The notes below the pieces were generated by a model. The model had not been told where the DNA came from and did not search any database. It saw only the letters and a list, made by a program, of their open reading frames with translations. Made by a program: the position numbers and the translations under genes. A stretch of DNA of 61,911 nt from Clostridiaceae bacterium (GTDB lineage Bacteria; Bacillota; Clostridia; Saccharofermentanales; DTU023), in contig DUVN01000028.1 in NCBI GenBank assembly GCA_012841015.1, forward strand, positions 167,188 through 229,098, read 5' to 3'. The first letter of the stretch is position 1. The number at the start of each line of letters is the position of its first letter. Shown piece by piece: positions 8,293-17,861 of the stretch.

Positions 8293-9535
8293 GACCGACA
8301 TCGCCATCATCGGGGCGGGTCCTGCCGGATTGGCCGCTGCGCTTGAAGCGTCTCGCTTAGGTAAGAGTGTGACACTGATTGAGAGAAGCGACGATCTCGG
8401 CGGCATTTTACAACAATGTATACACGACGGCTTTGGCCTGATTCGCTTCAAAAAACAGCTTTCAGGTCCTCAGTACGCTGAGCGTTTCATCGAAGAGTTG
8501 AAAGTGAGCGATGTGTCGCTGCTCTTAGACACGACCGTTCTTTCGATCGAAGACAAGGTGATCTTTGCTGTTAGTCCGAAAGAGGGGGTACTCACGATAC
8601 ACCCCGGCGCGATTGTGCTCGCGATGGGGTGTCGTGAGCGGACGAGGAGTCAAGTTGAGATTTACGGGACGCGGCCATCCGGTGTGATGACAGCAGGAAC
8701 GGTTCAACGATACATCAATCTTGAGGGGTACTTGCCGGGAAGGCGCGCCGTTATCTTGGGATCAGGTGACATTGGACTGATCATGGCAAGGCGGATGCAT
8801 TTAGAGGGGATTGAAGTTCTAGGCGTCTATGAAGTGATGCCGGAGGTGGGCGGTCTGGCGCGCAATGTCTATCAGTGTCTCATTGACTATGACATACCGC
8901 TCCACCTCTCGACAACGGTGACAGAAATTTTTGGGCGTGAGAGGCTTGAAGGCGTCCGCGTTGTAAAAGTTGATGAGGACAGGCGACCGATAGAGGGGAC
9001 AGAGGGGATCGTCGCCTGCGATCTGCTCGTTTTGTCAGTTGGTCTCATCCCGGAGAACGAGCTGAGTCGAAAAGCAGGTGTCTGTATCTCGCCTGTGACG
9101 AAGGGCCCAGTGCTCGACGAGTCGATGATGACAACTGTACCGGGTATCTTTGCTGCTGGCAACGTCGCGATCGTCTTTGACTTAGTCGATTACGTTTCCG
9201 ACAGCGCAGAAGCTGCAGCGCGCGGAGCCGTCCGCTACCTCGACGGCCAAGCTCCCGCCACAGCACCACTCGACGTGATCGCAGGAAATAATGTAGCATC
9301 GTTTCTCCCGTCGCGTTATCACGTCGATTACGTCGGTGAGGAGCTTTCGTTCTTCTTACGTGTCAAAAAGATGCAAAGCAACGCTCGCGTCGTGTTGAAA
9401 CAGGGAGACACGATCATCAAGAGTAAAAAGCAGCAAGTTGTCCGCCCTGCAGAGATGGTCGCGCTTAAACTGACGCAAAAAGATTTGGCGCTGATAGAGG
9501 CAAGCTCGCCGTTAGTACTTCACATTGAAGCGTAG
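8279..9535 (+). CDS. FAD/NAD(P)-dependent pyridine nucleotide-disulfide-type oxidoreductase
   Basis: 418 residues. The N-terminal FAD motif is IAIIGAGPAGLAAALEA, and a second nucleotide-binding motif AVILGSGDIGLIMARR lies mid-protein. The GGILQQCIHDGFG segment near residue 40 is typical of the small oxidoreductase that accompanies GlpA-like proteins in anaerobes. A late FAAGNV motif closes the FAD site. It overlaps the upstream dehydrogenase gene by 14 bases and precedes a DUF1667 gene, the usual triad order. Likely role: subunit moving electrons between NAD(P)H and the GlpA-like partner. No periplasmic or membrane signals. Confidence 0.88.
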   Translation: MRVLKTDIAIIGAGPAGLAAALEASRLGKSVTLIERSDDLGGILQQCIHDGFGLIRFKKQLSGPQYAERFIEELKVSDVSLLLDTTVLSIEDKVIFAVSPKEGVLTIHPGAIVLAMGCRERTRSQVEIYGTRPSGVMTAGTVQRYINLEGYLPGRRAVILGSGDIGLIMARRMHLEGIEVLGVYEVMPEVGGLARNVYQCLIDYDIPLHLSTTVTEIFGRERLEGVRVVKVDEDRRPIEGTEGIVACDLLVLSVGLIPENELSRKAGVCISPVTKGPVLDESMMTTVPGIFAAGNVAIVFDLVDYVSDSAEAAARGAVRYLDGQAPATAPLDVIAGNNVASFLPSRYHVDYVGEELSFFLRVKKMQSNARVVLKQGDTIIKSKKQQVVRPAEMVALKLTQKDLALIEASSPLVLHIEA

Positions 9536-9613
9536 GATGCACGCTTGATTGTGACAAGGCGTAGAAGAGAAAAAGAACGAGTGAAAAGATCGCGAGGGGA
9601 AGAGAGGAAAGTA

Positions 9614-9973
9614 ATGGAGAGACGACTCATCTGCATTAATTGCCCGAGAGGGTGTGAGCTTATTGTTGAAACGGATGATACTTCTGGTGCCTTTATCTCG
9701 GTTGAAGGGAGTGCCTGCATACGCGGATCATCGTTTGCTCTAGCTGAGATCAACCGCCCTGAGCGTATGATGACATCGGTCGTCTCGATCAAAGGGGCGA
9801 AAAACTGTATGTTGCCTGTCATCAGCCGTCGACCGCTCCCTAAAGCGAAGATTGTCGAAGCAGTACGCGCTATGCGTGCCATCACGGTCGATGCTCCCGT
9901 CCATGAAGGTGACATTATTGCAAGGGATATCGTCGGTACAGGTGTCGATGTGATCGCCGCGCGCTCCTTGTAA
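9614..9973 (+). CDS. DUF1667 family protein
   Basis: 119 residues from ATG 9614, which follows GAGAGGAAA; a longer Arg/Lys-rich upstream extension in frame has no ribosome site. Cysteines occur as CINCPRGC near the N-terminus and GSACIRG about 25 residues later, suggesting a bound metal or Fe-S centre. The downstream PVISRRPLPKAKI and HEGDIIARDI patterns match DUF1667, which is regularly encoded with GlpA-like and pyridine-nucleotide oxidoreductases in anaerobes. Probably a small third subunit of that complex; its biochemical function is not established to my knowledge. Confidence 0.85.
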   Translation: MERRLICINCPRGCELIVETDDTSGAFISVEGSACIRGSSFALAEINRPERMMTSVVSIKGAKNCMLPVISRRPLPKAKIVEAVRAMRAITVDAPVHEGDIIARDIVGTGVDVIAARSL

Positions 9974-10201
9974 GGAGGCGTAACGAGATGCCTCTAGGCG
10001 ACATGTCGTGAAGTGATTCGCACGAAAGAAAGTAACAAGTGAAAGGTGTCAACGATCTTTGGATCTTGCACAAGACCGCTTATCCAATCGGTCACGAATA
10101 TGAATAGACAACTTCGACGACTTGTTGGCAAAAGGTTGTCTGTCGTACAAGAGCAGAACATGCATTTTAATTGAAACATTAATAGAGATTGAGGGAAGAA
10201 C

Positions 10202-11611
10202 ATGAATGAGTTATTGAAGGCACTGGAAGCCATTGTCGGTCAAGAGGGCGTCGTCCTCGAAACATCGGTCAGAGCGCAAAAGGCTGTTGATCTTTTCGCG
10301 TTGCGTCTATTCCAGAGACATGTCGGTTGGGAGGCGACGCTGCCACAGGCTGTCGTCCGACCGAAGACGACAGAGGAAGTATCAAAAGTACTTTGTCTCT
10401 GTAATGAACACGGCGTTCCCGTCATCCCTTACGGTGGCGGTTCAGGTGTGCTGGCAGGCGCAGAAACACGCGATGAGACGGCTGTTGTGGTCGATCTCTC
10501 TAGTTTAAATGACTTGATAGATATCGATGAAGTGGCGCTCCAGGTGACGTGCGGTGCCGGCATGCTCATCAGGAACCTGGAGGCGGCCGTGCAGGCGAAA
10601 GGTTTCAAGCTCGGTCACTACCCGCAGTCGATTGAACTTGCTCAGATGGGGGGGCTCGTAGCGACGCGCTCTACGGGGCAATTTTCGACAGGGTATGGCT
10701 CCATCGAAGATTTTCTCGTCGGGCTTGAAGCAGTTCTTCCAGACGGATCAGTGGTGCGCGTCAAGAATGTGCCGCGACGTGCGACAGGTCCTGATCTCAG
10801 ACACCTCTTTCTCGGTTCGGAAGGCGCTTTTGCCATCATCACAGAAGTGACGGTCAAGATATTTCCGATCCCGGAGGCCGTATGGAAACAGGCGTACCGC
10901 ATTAGTACGATGCGTCAAGGACTCGACATTATACGTCAAGTGATGAGGACAGGTATCAAGCCAGCCGTCATAAGACTCCATGATTGGCTAGAATGTGAGA
11001 AGCCGTTTGGCGCTTTCATGGAAGAGAATGAGTGCATGCTCTTGTTCTGGTCGGAAGGGCGTCAAGAGATTGCTGAAGCTGAAGGTGCTATCATCGATGA
11101 AATCGCAAAAGCGAACGACGCAATCTCTGCGGGTGAAAAACCTCTCGATATTTGGTATGTTCATCGCAACGATGCGGCTGACGATTATGAAAAATATGGC
11201 GCGGCGGGTCTCTTAGTCGACACGATTGAGGTCGCATCCGACTGGAATGACATCGCCGATATCTATGAAGAGACAGTCGAACGTGTCTATCACGAGGTCC
11301 CTGAGGTTGTCTTCTTTTCCGGACATTCATCGCATAGTTATATCAATGGCACGAATATCTATTTTCAGCTCGGTGCTTTCCCGGAACGTGATGTCGACAG
11401 TGGAAAAAGTGTGTACGATGCTGTCTGGGACATCGTGATGGAAGTGGCGCTTGAGTATGGCGCAACGATCGGACATCACCACGGTGTCGGGAAGCAACGC
11501 GTCCCGTGGATAAAGAGAGAACACGGCAGTTCGTATATTCTCATGACAGCTCTCAAGAGGATGTTCGACCCGAAGGGTATCATGAACCCCGGTACACTTC
11601 TTGAGCATTGA
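10202..11611 (+). CDS. GlcD-like FAD-binding oxidase (lactate/glycolate oxidase family)
   Basis: 469 residues with an AGGGAAG ribosome site. The PCMH/FAD_binding_4 fold shows VIPYGGGSGVLAG and then GLVATRSTGQFSTGYG, and the C-terminal FAD-oxidase_C region ends with IGHHHGVGKQR and MFDPKGIMNPG, where the histidines form the substrate and metal site of this family. A 228-base gap without recognisable genes separates it from DUF1667. Members of this family pair with electron-transfer flavoproteins, and an EtfB-EtfA gene follows immediately, so it likely oxidises a 2-hydroxyacid or alkyl-phosphate-type substrate with ETF as electron acceptor. Confidence 0.9.
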   Translation: MNELLKALEAIVGQEGVVLETSVRAQKAVDLFALRLFQRHVGWEATLPQAVVRPKTTEEVSKVLCLCNEHGVPVIPYGGGSGVLAGAETRDETAVVVDLSSLNDLIDIDEVALQVTCGAGMLIRNLEAAVQAKGFKLGHYPQSIELAQMGGLVATRSTGQFSTGYGSIEDFLVGLEAVLPDGSVVRVKNVPRRATGPDLRHLFLGSEGAFAIITEVTVKIFPIPEAVWKQAYRISTMRQGLDIIRQVMRTGIKPAVIRLHDWLECEKPFGAFMEENECMLLFWSEGRQEIAEAEGAIIDEIAKANDAISAGEKPLDIWYVHRNDAADDYEKYGAAGLLVDTIEVASDWNDIADIYEETVERVYHEVPEVVFFSGHSSHSYINGTNIYFQLGAFPERDVDSGKSVYDAVWDIVMEVALEYGATIGHHHGVGKQRVPWIKREHGSSYILMTALKRMFDPKGIMNPGTLLEH

Positions 11612-11692
11612 CTTGTCAAAGGAAAGAAGTATGCAATGTGGATCACATGTCAAGTTATGACAGGATAACAGAAGGAAATAGAACCAACGTCA

Positions 11693-13539
11693 ATGCGAAT
11701 CGTCACGTGTGTCAAACAAGTTCCTGATGAACGGAATATGGAGACCGATCCAAAAACTGGTTCGCTTCTGCGCGATACGGCCGGTTCGATTCCGAACCCT
11801 GACGATGCGTATGCGCTCGCCATGGCGCGCGCGACATGTGAGACTTTGAAGGGAGAGGCTCCAACGCTCGATGCGATCACGTTGGCCCGAAACAGGCACG
11901 TTCCTCACTTCGTCAGGCTCTTTCTTTCGGATTTGACAATGCCTATCAGCTGATCGACACGCGTTTTGCTGGCTCCGATGTCCTTGCTACTGCACGCACA
12001 CTTGCGCTCGCCATTGAGAAGACGGGTGGGGCTGAGCTTGTCTTCTGTGGTGAGAAATCGGCTGACGGAGATACGGGGCAAGTCCCAGCTGAATTAAGTG
12101 TTTTTCTCGAGGCATCGTTTCTGCCATTTGTGACAGAAATTATTTCACTGGAATGTGACCACATCAAGGTGCGTTCTAAGATCGATGACAATGAATACGT
12201 TATCGAATCGTCACTCCCAGCTGTCATACAGGTGAGAGCAGAGTCGATGAAAAGAGTTCCCGTTTCATTTCGCCATCGTATGGACGCGCTCAAAAAACCG
12301 ATTACTGTCCTTTCGGCGGAAGACCTCTCGTCGGAGGAGATATTCGGGTACCGCAACTCGCCGACACGCGTCCGCAAGTTGTTTGCTCCTGATCGGACGC
12401 GCGTGCCGACCTTTTACAGAGGGGAGGAGGCGCTCGCACAATGGCGTCTAATTCTTGAAAAAGATGAAAATGTAAACGAGTCCGCCGCTAACAAAGCTCC
12501 ACCACAAAGTGTCAAACCATGCGATCCTGCACAGACGATTAAAGGTATAGAGGAACCAGAAGCCCCTATTCTTGTCTACCTTGAAGCAGACAAAAAAGGC
12601 TTTCAAATTGGCTTAGAGCTTCTAAGCAAGCTGCAAGCGTGCGGTGCGAAGGCACTCTATGCCGTGTCGATCATCGCGAAAAGTCCTGAATCTTCAGAAC
12701 AATCGATAAAGCGGGCACTTATTAAGACTGTCGGTGAGAATCTCTATACGTCATTGCTGCGAAATGTAGTATGTTTAACAATCATTGAGCATAACGCTTC
12801 GACACTCACAATTGAAGCGTGTTCACTCCATTTGACGCGCTACTTAAAAGAACGACATGCTGGTCTATGCCTCCTACCAGCAACGGATCACGGTCGTTCT
12901 GTTGGACCGCTTACGGCGGCAGCGCTCAAAACGGGCATTACAGCTGATGTGACAGATCTGCGCTATGTTAAGGGCCAGTGGGAGCAGGTTAGACCGGCAT
13001 ACGGCGGCCAAGTGTTTGCCACGATCGTTACACCTGATCATCGCCCTGTCTTGGCGACTGTAAGGCCTCATATTTTTGCTATCGCTCTTCGAGACGATGA
13101 TAAGGGCGTTGTCGCTATCGAGAGGGCAGAAGAGATGTGTACACAGAAGACAAAAGTACTCTCTGTAGAAGCGTGTGAGCGTGAGACGACCATCGATGAT
13201 GCGGAGCGACTTCTCATTATTGGTGGAGCAATCACAACGGAAGACGAGAGAGATCGTCTCATCGCATTTTCAGAAGAAAATGACATGGAGTGGGGCGTGA
13301 CGCGTGCTCTCGTACAGGGGTATTTGGCACCGCACGAGCGGCAAATCGGTGTGAGTGGACTTACGGTCGCACCGGATCTTGCGATCCTGATAGGCGCTTC
13401 AGGCTCCGTCCAAACGATGAGCGGACTACGACGCGCGAAGAGGGTTATCGCGATCAATCATGATGAGGATGCTCCTATTTTTGACGATGTTGATGTCGCA
13501 CTCGTTGGGCGATGGCAGGACTTTGTCGAGGTAATTTAA
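11693..13539 (+). pseudogene. EtfB-EtfA fusion electron-transfer flavoprotein, interrupted by a one-base frameshift
   Basis: The N-terminus (MRIVTCVKQVPDERN, then NPDDAYALAMA) is EtfB. At 11884-11888 the DNA reads GGCCC; one extra G would restore TLGPKQA and join the frame to the long downstream frame, which continues EtfB (FCGEKSADGDTGQVPAEL) and runs without a stop into EtfA (VRPAYGGQVFATIV, ATVRPHIFAI). The last part holds the EtfA FAD-binding region ILIGASGSVQTMSG and AINHDEDAPIF. Repaired, the product would be ~615 residues with both subunits in one chain. ETF transfers electrons from the adjacent GlcD-like oxidase. The lesion may be a true mutation or a sequencing error; the rest of the frame is well preserved, which favours a recent or artefactual event. 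Confidence 0.85.
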
Positions 13540-13562
13540 CCTAATTGTAATGTTAGTGAAAC

Positions 13563-13620
13563 GTATTGGTTTAACGAATACAAAAAAGTACTAATCGTTC
13601 TATACATAATATTGTATAAT
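13563..13620 (+). promoter_or_regulatory. Internal promoter with two dyad operators
   Basis: GTATTGGTTTAACGAATAC (13563-13581) is a near-perfect 19-bp palindrome. TATACATAATATTGTATA (13601-13618) repeats the dyad seen at 6399-6416, with a 6-base rather than 4-base centre. TATAAT at 13615-13620 is a good -10 box overlapping it; no strong -35 is visible, which fits regulator-dependent transcription of the kinase part of the cluster. Confidence 0.5.
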
Positions 13621-13652
13621 ATAACATAGATGCGAATTAGAGAGGGAAGGAA

Positions 13653-13919
13653 ATGGGTAAAAAAAAGATATCGCTTGATGATTTACAGTGGGAAGGCAAC
13701 AGCAAAATCATGTACGAGGAGATTATGAATAATCTCGGGCCGATGTACCGTGCTGCCATAAAAAAGAAGTTTGAAGTCTGGGTTAATGTAAATCAACAAA
13801 CAGTTATCCGCGAGTGGAATATTAAACATACGCTCGAAAAATACGCACCTCCAAAGTACTGCGAGAAGTACATGAAGATTTACGATAAATACAAGACGGA
13901 AGAGATAGACGACGAATAG
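13653..13919 (+). CDS. Small charged protein of unknown function
   Basis: 88 residues, strong AGGGAAGGAA ribosome site. The sequence is rich in Lys, Glu and Tyr, has no signal peptide, membrane segment or cysteine pair (one Cys in PKYCEKYMK), and is predicted mostly helical by eye. It contains MYRAAIKKKFEVWVN, loosely reminiscent of the small helical PCP_red-like modules, but I do not claim membership. It lies 21 bases before the FGGY kinase gene behind its own promoter, so it is probably co-expressed with the kinase and may be an accessory subunit of the oxidation complex. Confidence 0.7.
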   Translation: MGKKKISLDDLQWEGNSKIMYEEIMNNLGPMYRAAIKKKFEVWVNVNQQTVIREWNIKHTLEKYAPPKYCEKYMKIYDKYKTEEIDDE

Positions 13920-13939
13920 AAGGAGAGGTGCAATAGACC

Positions 13940-15487
13940 ATGGTCGACCCTTTGATTCTAGCCGTTGATGTCGGAACACAGAGCGTACGCGCTATTGTGT
14001 TCAATCGCGTGGGTGATCAGATCGCGTCGGCTCGTACAATCAGTAAGCCGTATTACAGCCTGCAACCGGGATGGGCTGAAGTTCCTGCTGAGCAGTTTTG
14101 GGACGATACGTGCTACGTTTTAAGAGAAGTCGTCGACCAGCTCGGTGATGATATCGCACGTGTCAAAGCAATGACGATCACGGCGAATCGAGACAATATG
14201 ATTCCTCTCGACGAGAATAATCAGCCATTGCGCGACTGGCTGACGTGGATTGATGTGCGTCGAACACCTGAGATTATTCCGATTCTAAAGCGCACGCTCA
14301 AGGGGAACGATAAGCTCATCTATTTGCTCAAGAAGCCTTTCTTTGACATGATAGCACCACGATCAAAGTACAATTGGATTCGTGTACACGAGCCCAATAT
14401 CTACGCCAAGGCTAAGACTTATGTAACCATCACTGGCCTTCTGACATATCGTCTTTGCGGAGTTTTTAACGATTCACTCGGCATGCAGGTCGGCTATATG
14501 CCGTACGAGGCGAAGAAACAAGACTGGTATAAGGTCCCTGCCGTCTACAAAATTCTTGGTGTGCGCCGTGACCAACTTGTCAATATTTTCCCGCCAGGTA
14601 CAAAGCTCGGTGAAATTACTGAAAAAGCGAGTAAGATGACATCTTTGCCTGTTGGACTTCCCCTGATCGCAGCGGCAGGAGATAAGATGTGTGAGATACT
14701 CGGAGCAGGTGTTTTCGGTCCCAAACAGGCGACGATCAGCTACGGGACGATGGCGACAATTGGCACGACGATCACACGATATGTCGAAGACAGTAAACTA
14801 AAGTTTTATACATTTCCAAGCTGCATTCCTGATGCATGGAATCCTGAGTACAACATCTACCGCGGTTACTGGCTTATCACGTGGTCCTGTAAACAGTATT
14901 CAAAAGAGCAGGGTATGCCTGAGTTCCTGAACAAGATGAACAAGTTAGCGGCTGAAGTGCCACCAGGCTCGAACGGACTCTTTGTGTTTCCGTTTTGGAC
15001 TGTACAGCCAGGATTGTACCCACATGGTAAAGGTATGGTCGCAGGCTGGATCGACCGACATACGATCGTCGATCTTTACAGGGCTTTTCTTGAGAGTATT
15101 GCTTACGCTCTTCGCGAAGGCCTTGAAATCATGGAAAAAAAATGTAAGACGAATGTCGAGAAACTCTATGTTGTAGGCGGCGGCAGTAAGTCTGATGTTG
15201 CGATGCAGCTGACGGCAGATATTTTTAATCTCCCGGCAACACGACACAGTCACACAGAAATCTGTGCAGCCGGTGCAGCGATCAACGCAGGACTTTGGGC
15301 AGGGATTTATAAGGACTATGAGGATGGTGTCGCATGCATGGTGCGTGAGGATGAGACGTTTTACCCTATTCGCGAGAATGTCGAAATCTATGAACGTATC
15401 TACCACGACATTTACAAGAAGGTCTATGTGAAGAATAAAGAGTTGTTTAAAGAACTGGAGCAATTGGCACATTTCAAATCAGATTAA
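13940..15487 (+). CDS. FGGY-family carbohydrate/polyol kinase
   Basis: 515 residues with AGGAGAGG upstream. The first phosphate-binding motif is LILAVDVGTQSVRAIVFN; the second actin-fold ATPase domain has ISYGTMATIGTT and the glycine-rich LYVVGGGSKSDVAMQLTADI, with AAGAAINAGLWAG near the end. Reaction: ATP-dependent phosphorylation of a sugar or polyol. The N-terminus resembles xylulose/erythritol-type members more than canonical GlpK, so the substrate is open. Placement beside the GlpA-like dehydrogenase implies kinase first, then oxidation of the phosphorylated product. It ends at the base before the longest possible start of the regulator gene. Confidence 0.92.
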   Translation: MVDPLILAVDVGTQSVRAIVFNRVGDQIASARTISKPYYSLQPGWAEVPAEQFWDDTCYVLREVVDQLGDDIARVKAMTITANRDNMIPLDENNQPLRDWLTWIDVRRTPEIIPILKRTLKGNDKLIYLLKKPFFDMIAPRSKYNWIRVHEPNIYAKAKTYVTITGLLTYRLCGVFNDSLGMQVGYMPYEAKKQDWYKVPAVYKILGVRRDQLVNIFPPGTKLGEITEKASKMTSLPVGLPLIAAAGDKMCEILGAGVFGPKQATISYGTMATIGTTITRYVEDSKLKFYTFPSCIPDAWNPEYNIYRGYWLITWSCKQYSKEQGMPEFLNKMNKLAAEVPPGSNGLFVFPFWTVQPGLYPHGKGMVAGWIDRHTIVDLYRAFLESIAYALREGLEIMEKKCKTNVEKLYVVGGGSKSDVAMQLTADIFNLPATRHSHTEICAAGAAINAGLWAGIYKDYEDGVACMVREDETFYPIRENVEIYERIYHDIYKKVYVKNKELFKELEQLAHFKSD

Positions 15488-15508
15488 TTGATAGCAAAGG
15501 GCATAGCA

Positions 15509-16483
15509 ATGGAAAAGGATAATTTTAGTGTTTTATCTCAACCTCGACCGCGTTTTCGTAAGATTAACACGGTTGACCTTGTGACGGTGGCGATAGCGCG
15601 CGATGCGATTCTGCTCGATCTCGGTGATCGTATGGATACGGTCGACGCGTACGTCGAAAAGTTTGACGTCTCACGTGGCACCGTGCAAAAAGGTCTTTCG
15701 AGACTTGAGGAATCCGGTGCCGTCACGATTGAGAAAAGGGGCGTTTTAGGGAGTTACCTTATTGGTCGAAATAATGAGCTCCTGTGGGTCGAGGCAGACT
15801 GGAATCAATTGACGGGTTCAGGTGCGATCCCGCGCACGAGACGCCAAGAGGCGCTCTCCTCATCCGTTTATGCGGCGTTTGAAGATGCGAATGTGCCCTT
15901 TGGTCTTGCCTATTTGCAAGGTGCTCTTCGACGCGTTAAAGGACTTATTGCGAATCAGTACGATTTCGTCTTGGCGAGCAAGATTGCAGCCGAGTTGATT
16001 CTGGAGGATTATAAAGATCGCGTAAAAATTGCTATTGAGCTCCAGCCATACAGCTATTTGTCAGGGTATACAATTGTCACGAGAATTGGGGACAATCCAG
16101 CGAATGCAAGACGCATCGGGGTTGACCCAAATTCACCCGACCATGCTGTCGTCACAAGGGAAATATTTGATGAGCGCGTGAATAGGGAAGAGGCGACCTA
16201 CGTCGAGCTCAAATATACGAAGATGCCGACGGCGACAGAGGCGGGTTTTATCGATACGTTCGTTTTCAACCGTGATGTTTTGGATTACCTATTTAATGCT
16301 CCTCCGCTCGATATACACGATATCCCATTCGACCTTGACTTGACTGATTTGACACGTGCCGTCGTTATGACGAGCACCAACAATTATCGTATTGACGACC
16401 TCCTGCGAGGGCTCCTCCGACCCGACAAGCTGGAAAAGATTCAACAGGAAGTATACGAAGGTAAGAGATTTCCTATTTTGTAG
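15509..16483 (+). CDS. YhfZ-like transcriptional regulator (HTH plus ligand-binding domain)
   Basis: Start placed at ATG 15509, seven bases after AAAGGG; an in-frame TTG at 15488 is the alternative. Residues ~20-80 form a winged helix-turn-helix (FDVSRGTVQKGLSRLEESG). The C-terminal ~220 residues resemble the YhfZ substrate-binding-like domain (TRRQEALSSSVYAAFEDANV, GLIANQYDFVLASKIAAE). Known relatives sit beside metabolic operons and sense a small molecule. It is the last gene of the cluster and plausibly binds the TATACA...TGTATA dyads at 6399 and 13601. Confidence 0.82.
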   Translation: MEKDNFSVLSQPRPRFRKINTVDLVTVAIARDAILLDLGDRMDTVDAYVEKFDVSRGTVQKGLSRLEESGAVTIEKRGVLGSYLIGRNNELLWVEADWNQLTGSGAIPRTRRQEALSSSVYAAFEDANVPFGLAYLQGALRRVKGLIANQYDFVLASKIAAELILEDYKDRVKIAIELQPYSYLSGYTIVTRIGDNPANARRIGVDPNSPDHAVVTREIFDERVNREEATYVELKYTKMPTATEAGFIDTFVFNRDVLDYLFNAPPLDIHDIPFDLDLTDLTRAVVMTSTNNYRIDDLLRGLLRPDKLEKIQQEVYEGKRFPIL

Positions 16484-16614
16484 GGGTACTCACAAATCAT
16501 TTCGTAACCAAACGGCGATAACGTCGTCTAATAGAGTGACGAATAGTCAATCATCAAGAATGGAGGGATCTGTCATCGTTTCACTGTCAGTGAATGAGAT
16601 GGCAGTCGGTAAAA

Positions 16615-17658
16615 ATGAGAAAGTACCGTTTTAGCATATGGCTCACCATGCTCCTTTTACTTGGCATCATGCTTTTTCTTGGATGTTCCGCAAACCAATC
16701 GAGTCTTTATCCTGGCGCACCAGAGCTAGATTCAGCACCCGCTTGGAAGGAGGCAGGTACAGGTGACTACGGTTTTGGCAATGATGCGAAAGACGTGGGT
16801 ATGAGGGAGCCTTCTGTCTCGCCGACGCCTGGACCCGTCGAGCGAAAATTCGTCGAGAACGGTAGGCTCGAATTGCGAAGCCTCGATGTCGATAAGACAT
16901 TTAATGCGCTCTCGAACTTGGCGACCAGCCTCGGTGGTCGTGTTGTCTCTTACGAACAAAACGTCGGAGAAACATTCAAAACGATTTCGATGCAAGTGGC
17001 CGTCCCGTACGGTAAGCTGACTGATTTCATGGAACACGCCGGAGAGACTTCGACTAAGATTGAGGCACAGTCGGTAACAAGTGATGAAGTGACGGAAGAA
17101 TATTATGACACGAAAGTGCGTATCGAATCGACTGAGAACCTCATCGAGCACTACCGAAGCCTTCTGAAGAATGCGACAACGATTGAGGAGACGCTCCAAG
17201 TCCAATCGCGTATTGACGAACTGACGGTAGAACTTGAGAGCTTGAAAGGCCGCTTCCGTTTGCTCGAATACCTGACAGAAGAGTCACACATCTCCATTAC
17301 CATCCGCATGGAGCAAGACCCGACTGTCGCTAAGCCGGACGTTTCACTGAAGACATTGAAGTGGTCTGATGTCGGTTACCTCATGAAGACTGGCCTTCAA
17401 AGGGTAGGCATTGTGATTGCTCTTGGATTCCAATATCTACTTATTTTCCTCGTTTATGCGTCGCCCCTGTTCGTTCTCGCCTTTATAGCACTCCTCATCG
17501 TGAAGCTTGTCCACCGCAGGAATAAGAAGAGGAAGATGAAGGCAGCGTCAGCCGCCATCGAGAGCAAAAAAGGTCCGCAACAACTAGGAGAAGGCGCGCC
17601 TGCTGCAGAGGTATCGATTGAACAAACAGAGGTGCAGGAAGAACCGAAGCAAGAGTAA
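16615..17658 (+). CDS. DUF4349 lipoprotein
   Basis: About 347 residues. The ATG at 16615 opens a signal peptide with lipobox LFLGC; the ribosome site is weak and an ATG at 16594 is possible. The DUF4349 domain runs from about residue 80 to 230 (ENGRLELRSLDVDKTFNAL, MQVAVPYGKLTDFME, EEYYDTKVRIESTENLIEHY), with a long coiled-coil-like helix ending in ESHISITI. A transmembrane helix near residues 265-295 is followed by a Lys/Arg- and Glu-rich tail. Likely a membrane-tethered extracytoplasmic protein of unknown function. It stands alone between the catabolic operon and the Wzz-like gene. Confidence 0.85.
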   Translation: MRKYRFSIWLTMLLLLGIMLFLGCSANQSSLYPGAPELDSAPAWKEAGTGDYGFGNDAKDVGMREPSVSPTPGPVERKFVENGRLELRSLDVDKTFNALSNLATSLGGRVVSYEQNVGETFKTISMQVAVPYGKLTDFMEHAGETSTKIEAQSVTSDEVTEEYYDTKVRIESTENLIEHYRSLLKNATTIEETLQVQSRIDELTVELESLKGRFRLLEYLTEESHISITIRMEQDPTVAKPDVSLKTLKWSDVGYLMKTGLQRVGIVIALGFQYLLIFLVYASPLFVLAFIALLIVKLVHRRNKKRKMKAASAAIESKKGPQQLGEGAPAAEVSIEQTEVQEEPKQE

Positions 17659-17794
17659 AGAGAGCGATGCTCTTGTTGCAGAGAAGGAACATCTAACCTA
17701 GAGCACAAACGAGGGAGGGAATAGCGCCAATAGGGCAGAGATTCTGAACACGAGTTGCCCGTTCTGTACCTTCAATGTGACTTGTGAGATAATG

Positions 17795-17825
17795 ATCCGG
17801 GTGTAGCGGAAAGCTGCATCCGGAT
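17795..17825 (+). terminator. Strong hairpin between DUF4349 and Wzz-like genes
   Basis: ATCCGGGTGTAGC (17795-17807) pairs with GCTGCATCCGGAT (17813-17825) over 13 bp, with two G-U pairs and a GGAAA loop. The tail TTGCTGTTTTA is only partly T-rich, so termination is likely but not certain; it could also be a leader element of the next gene. Confidence 0.55.
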
Positions 17826-17861
17826 TTGCTGTTTTAGAGGCCATTTAGAGATAGGTTTATT

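Noticed and set aside
10093-10143. 7-bp inverted arms AGACAAC/GTTGTCT in the gap before the GlcD-like gene
   Set aside because: Short arms with a long loop, expected by chance in a gap of this size.
17661-17673. Short hairpin AGAGCGATGCTCT followed by TTGTT
   Set aside because: Only a 5-bp stem and a poor T run; too weak to call as a terminator.
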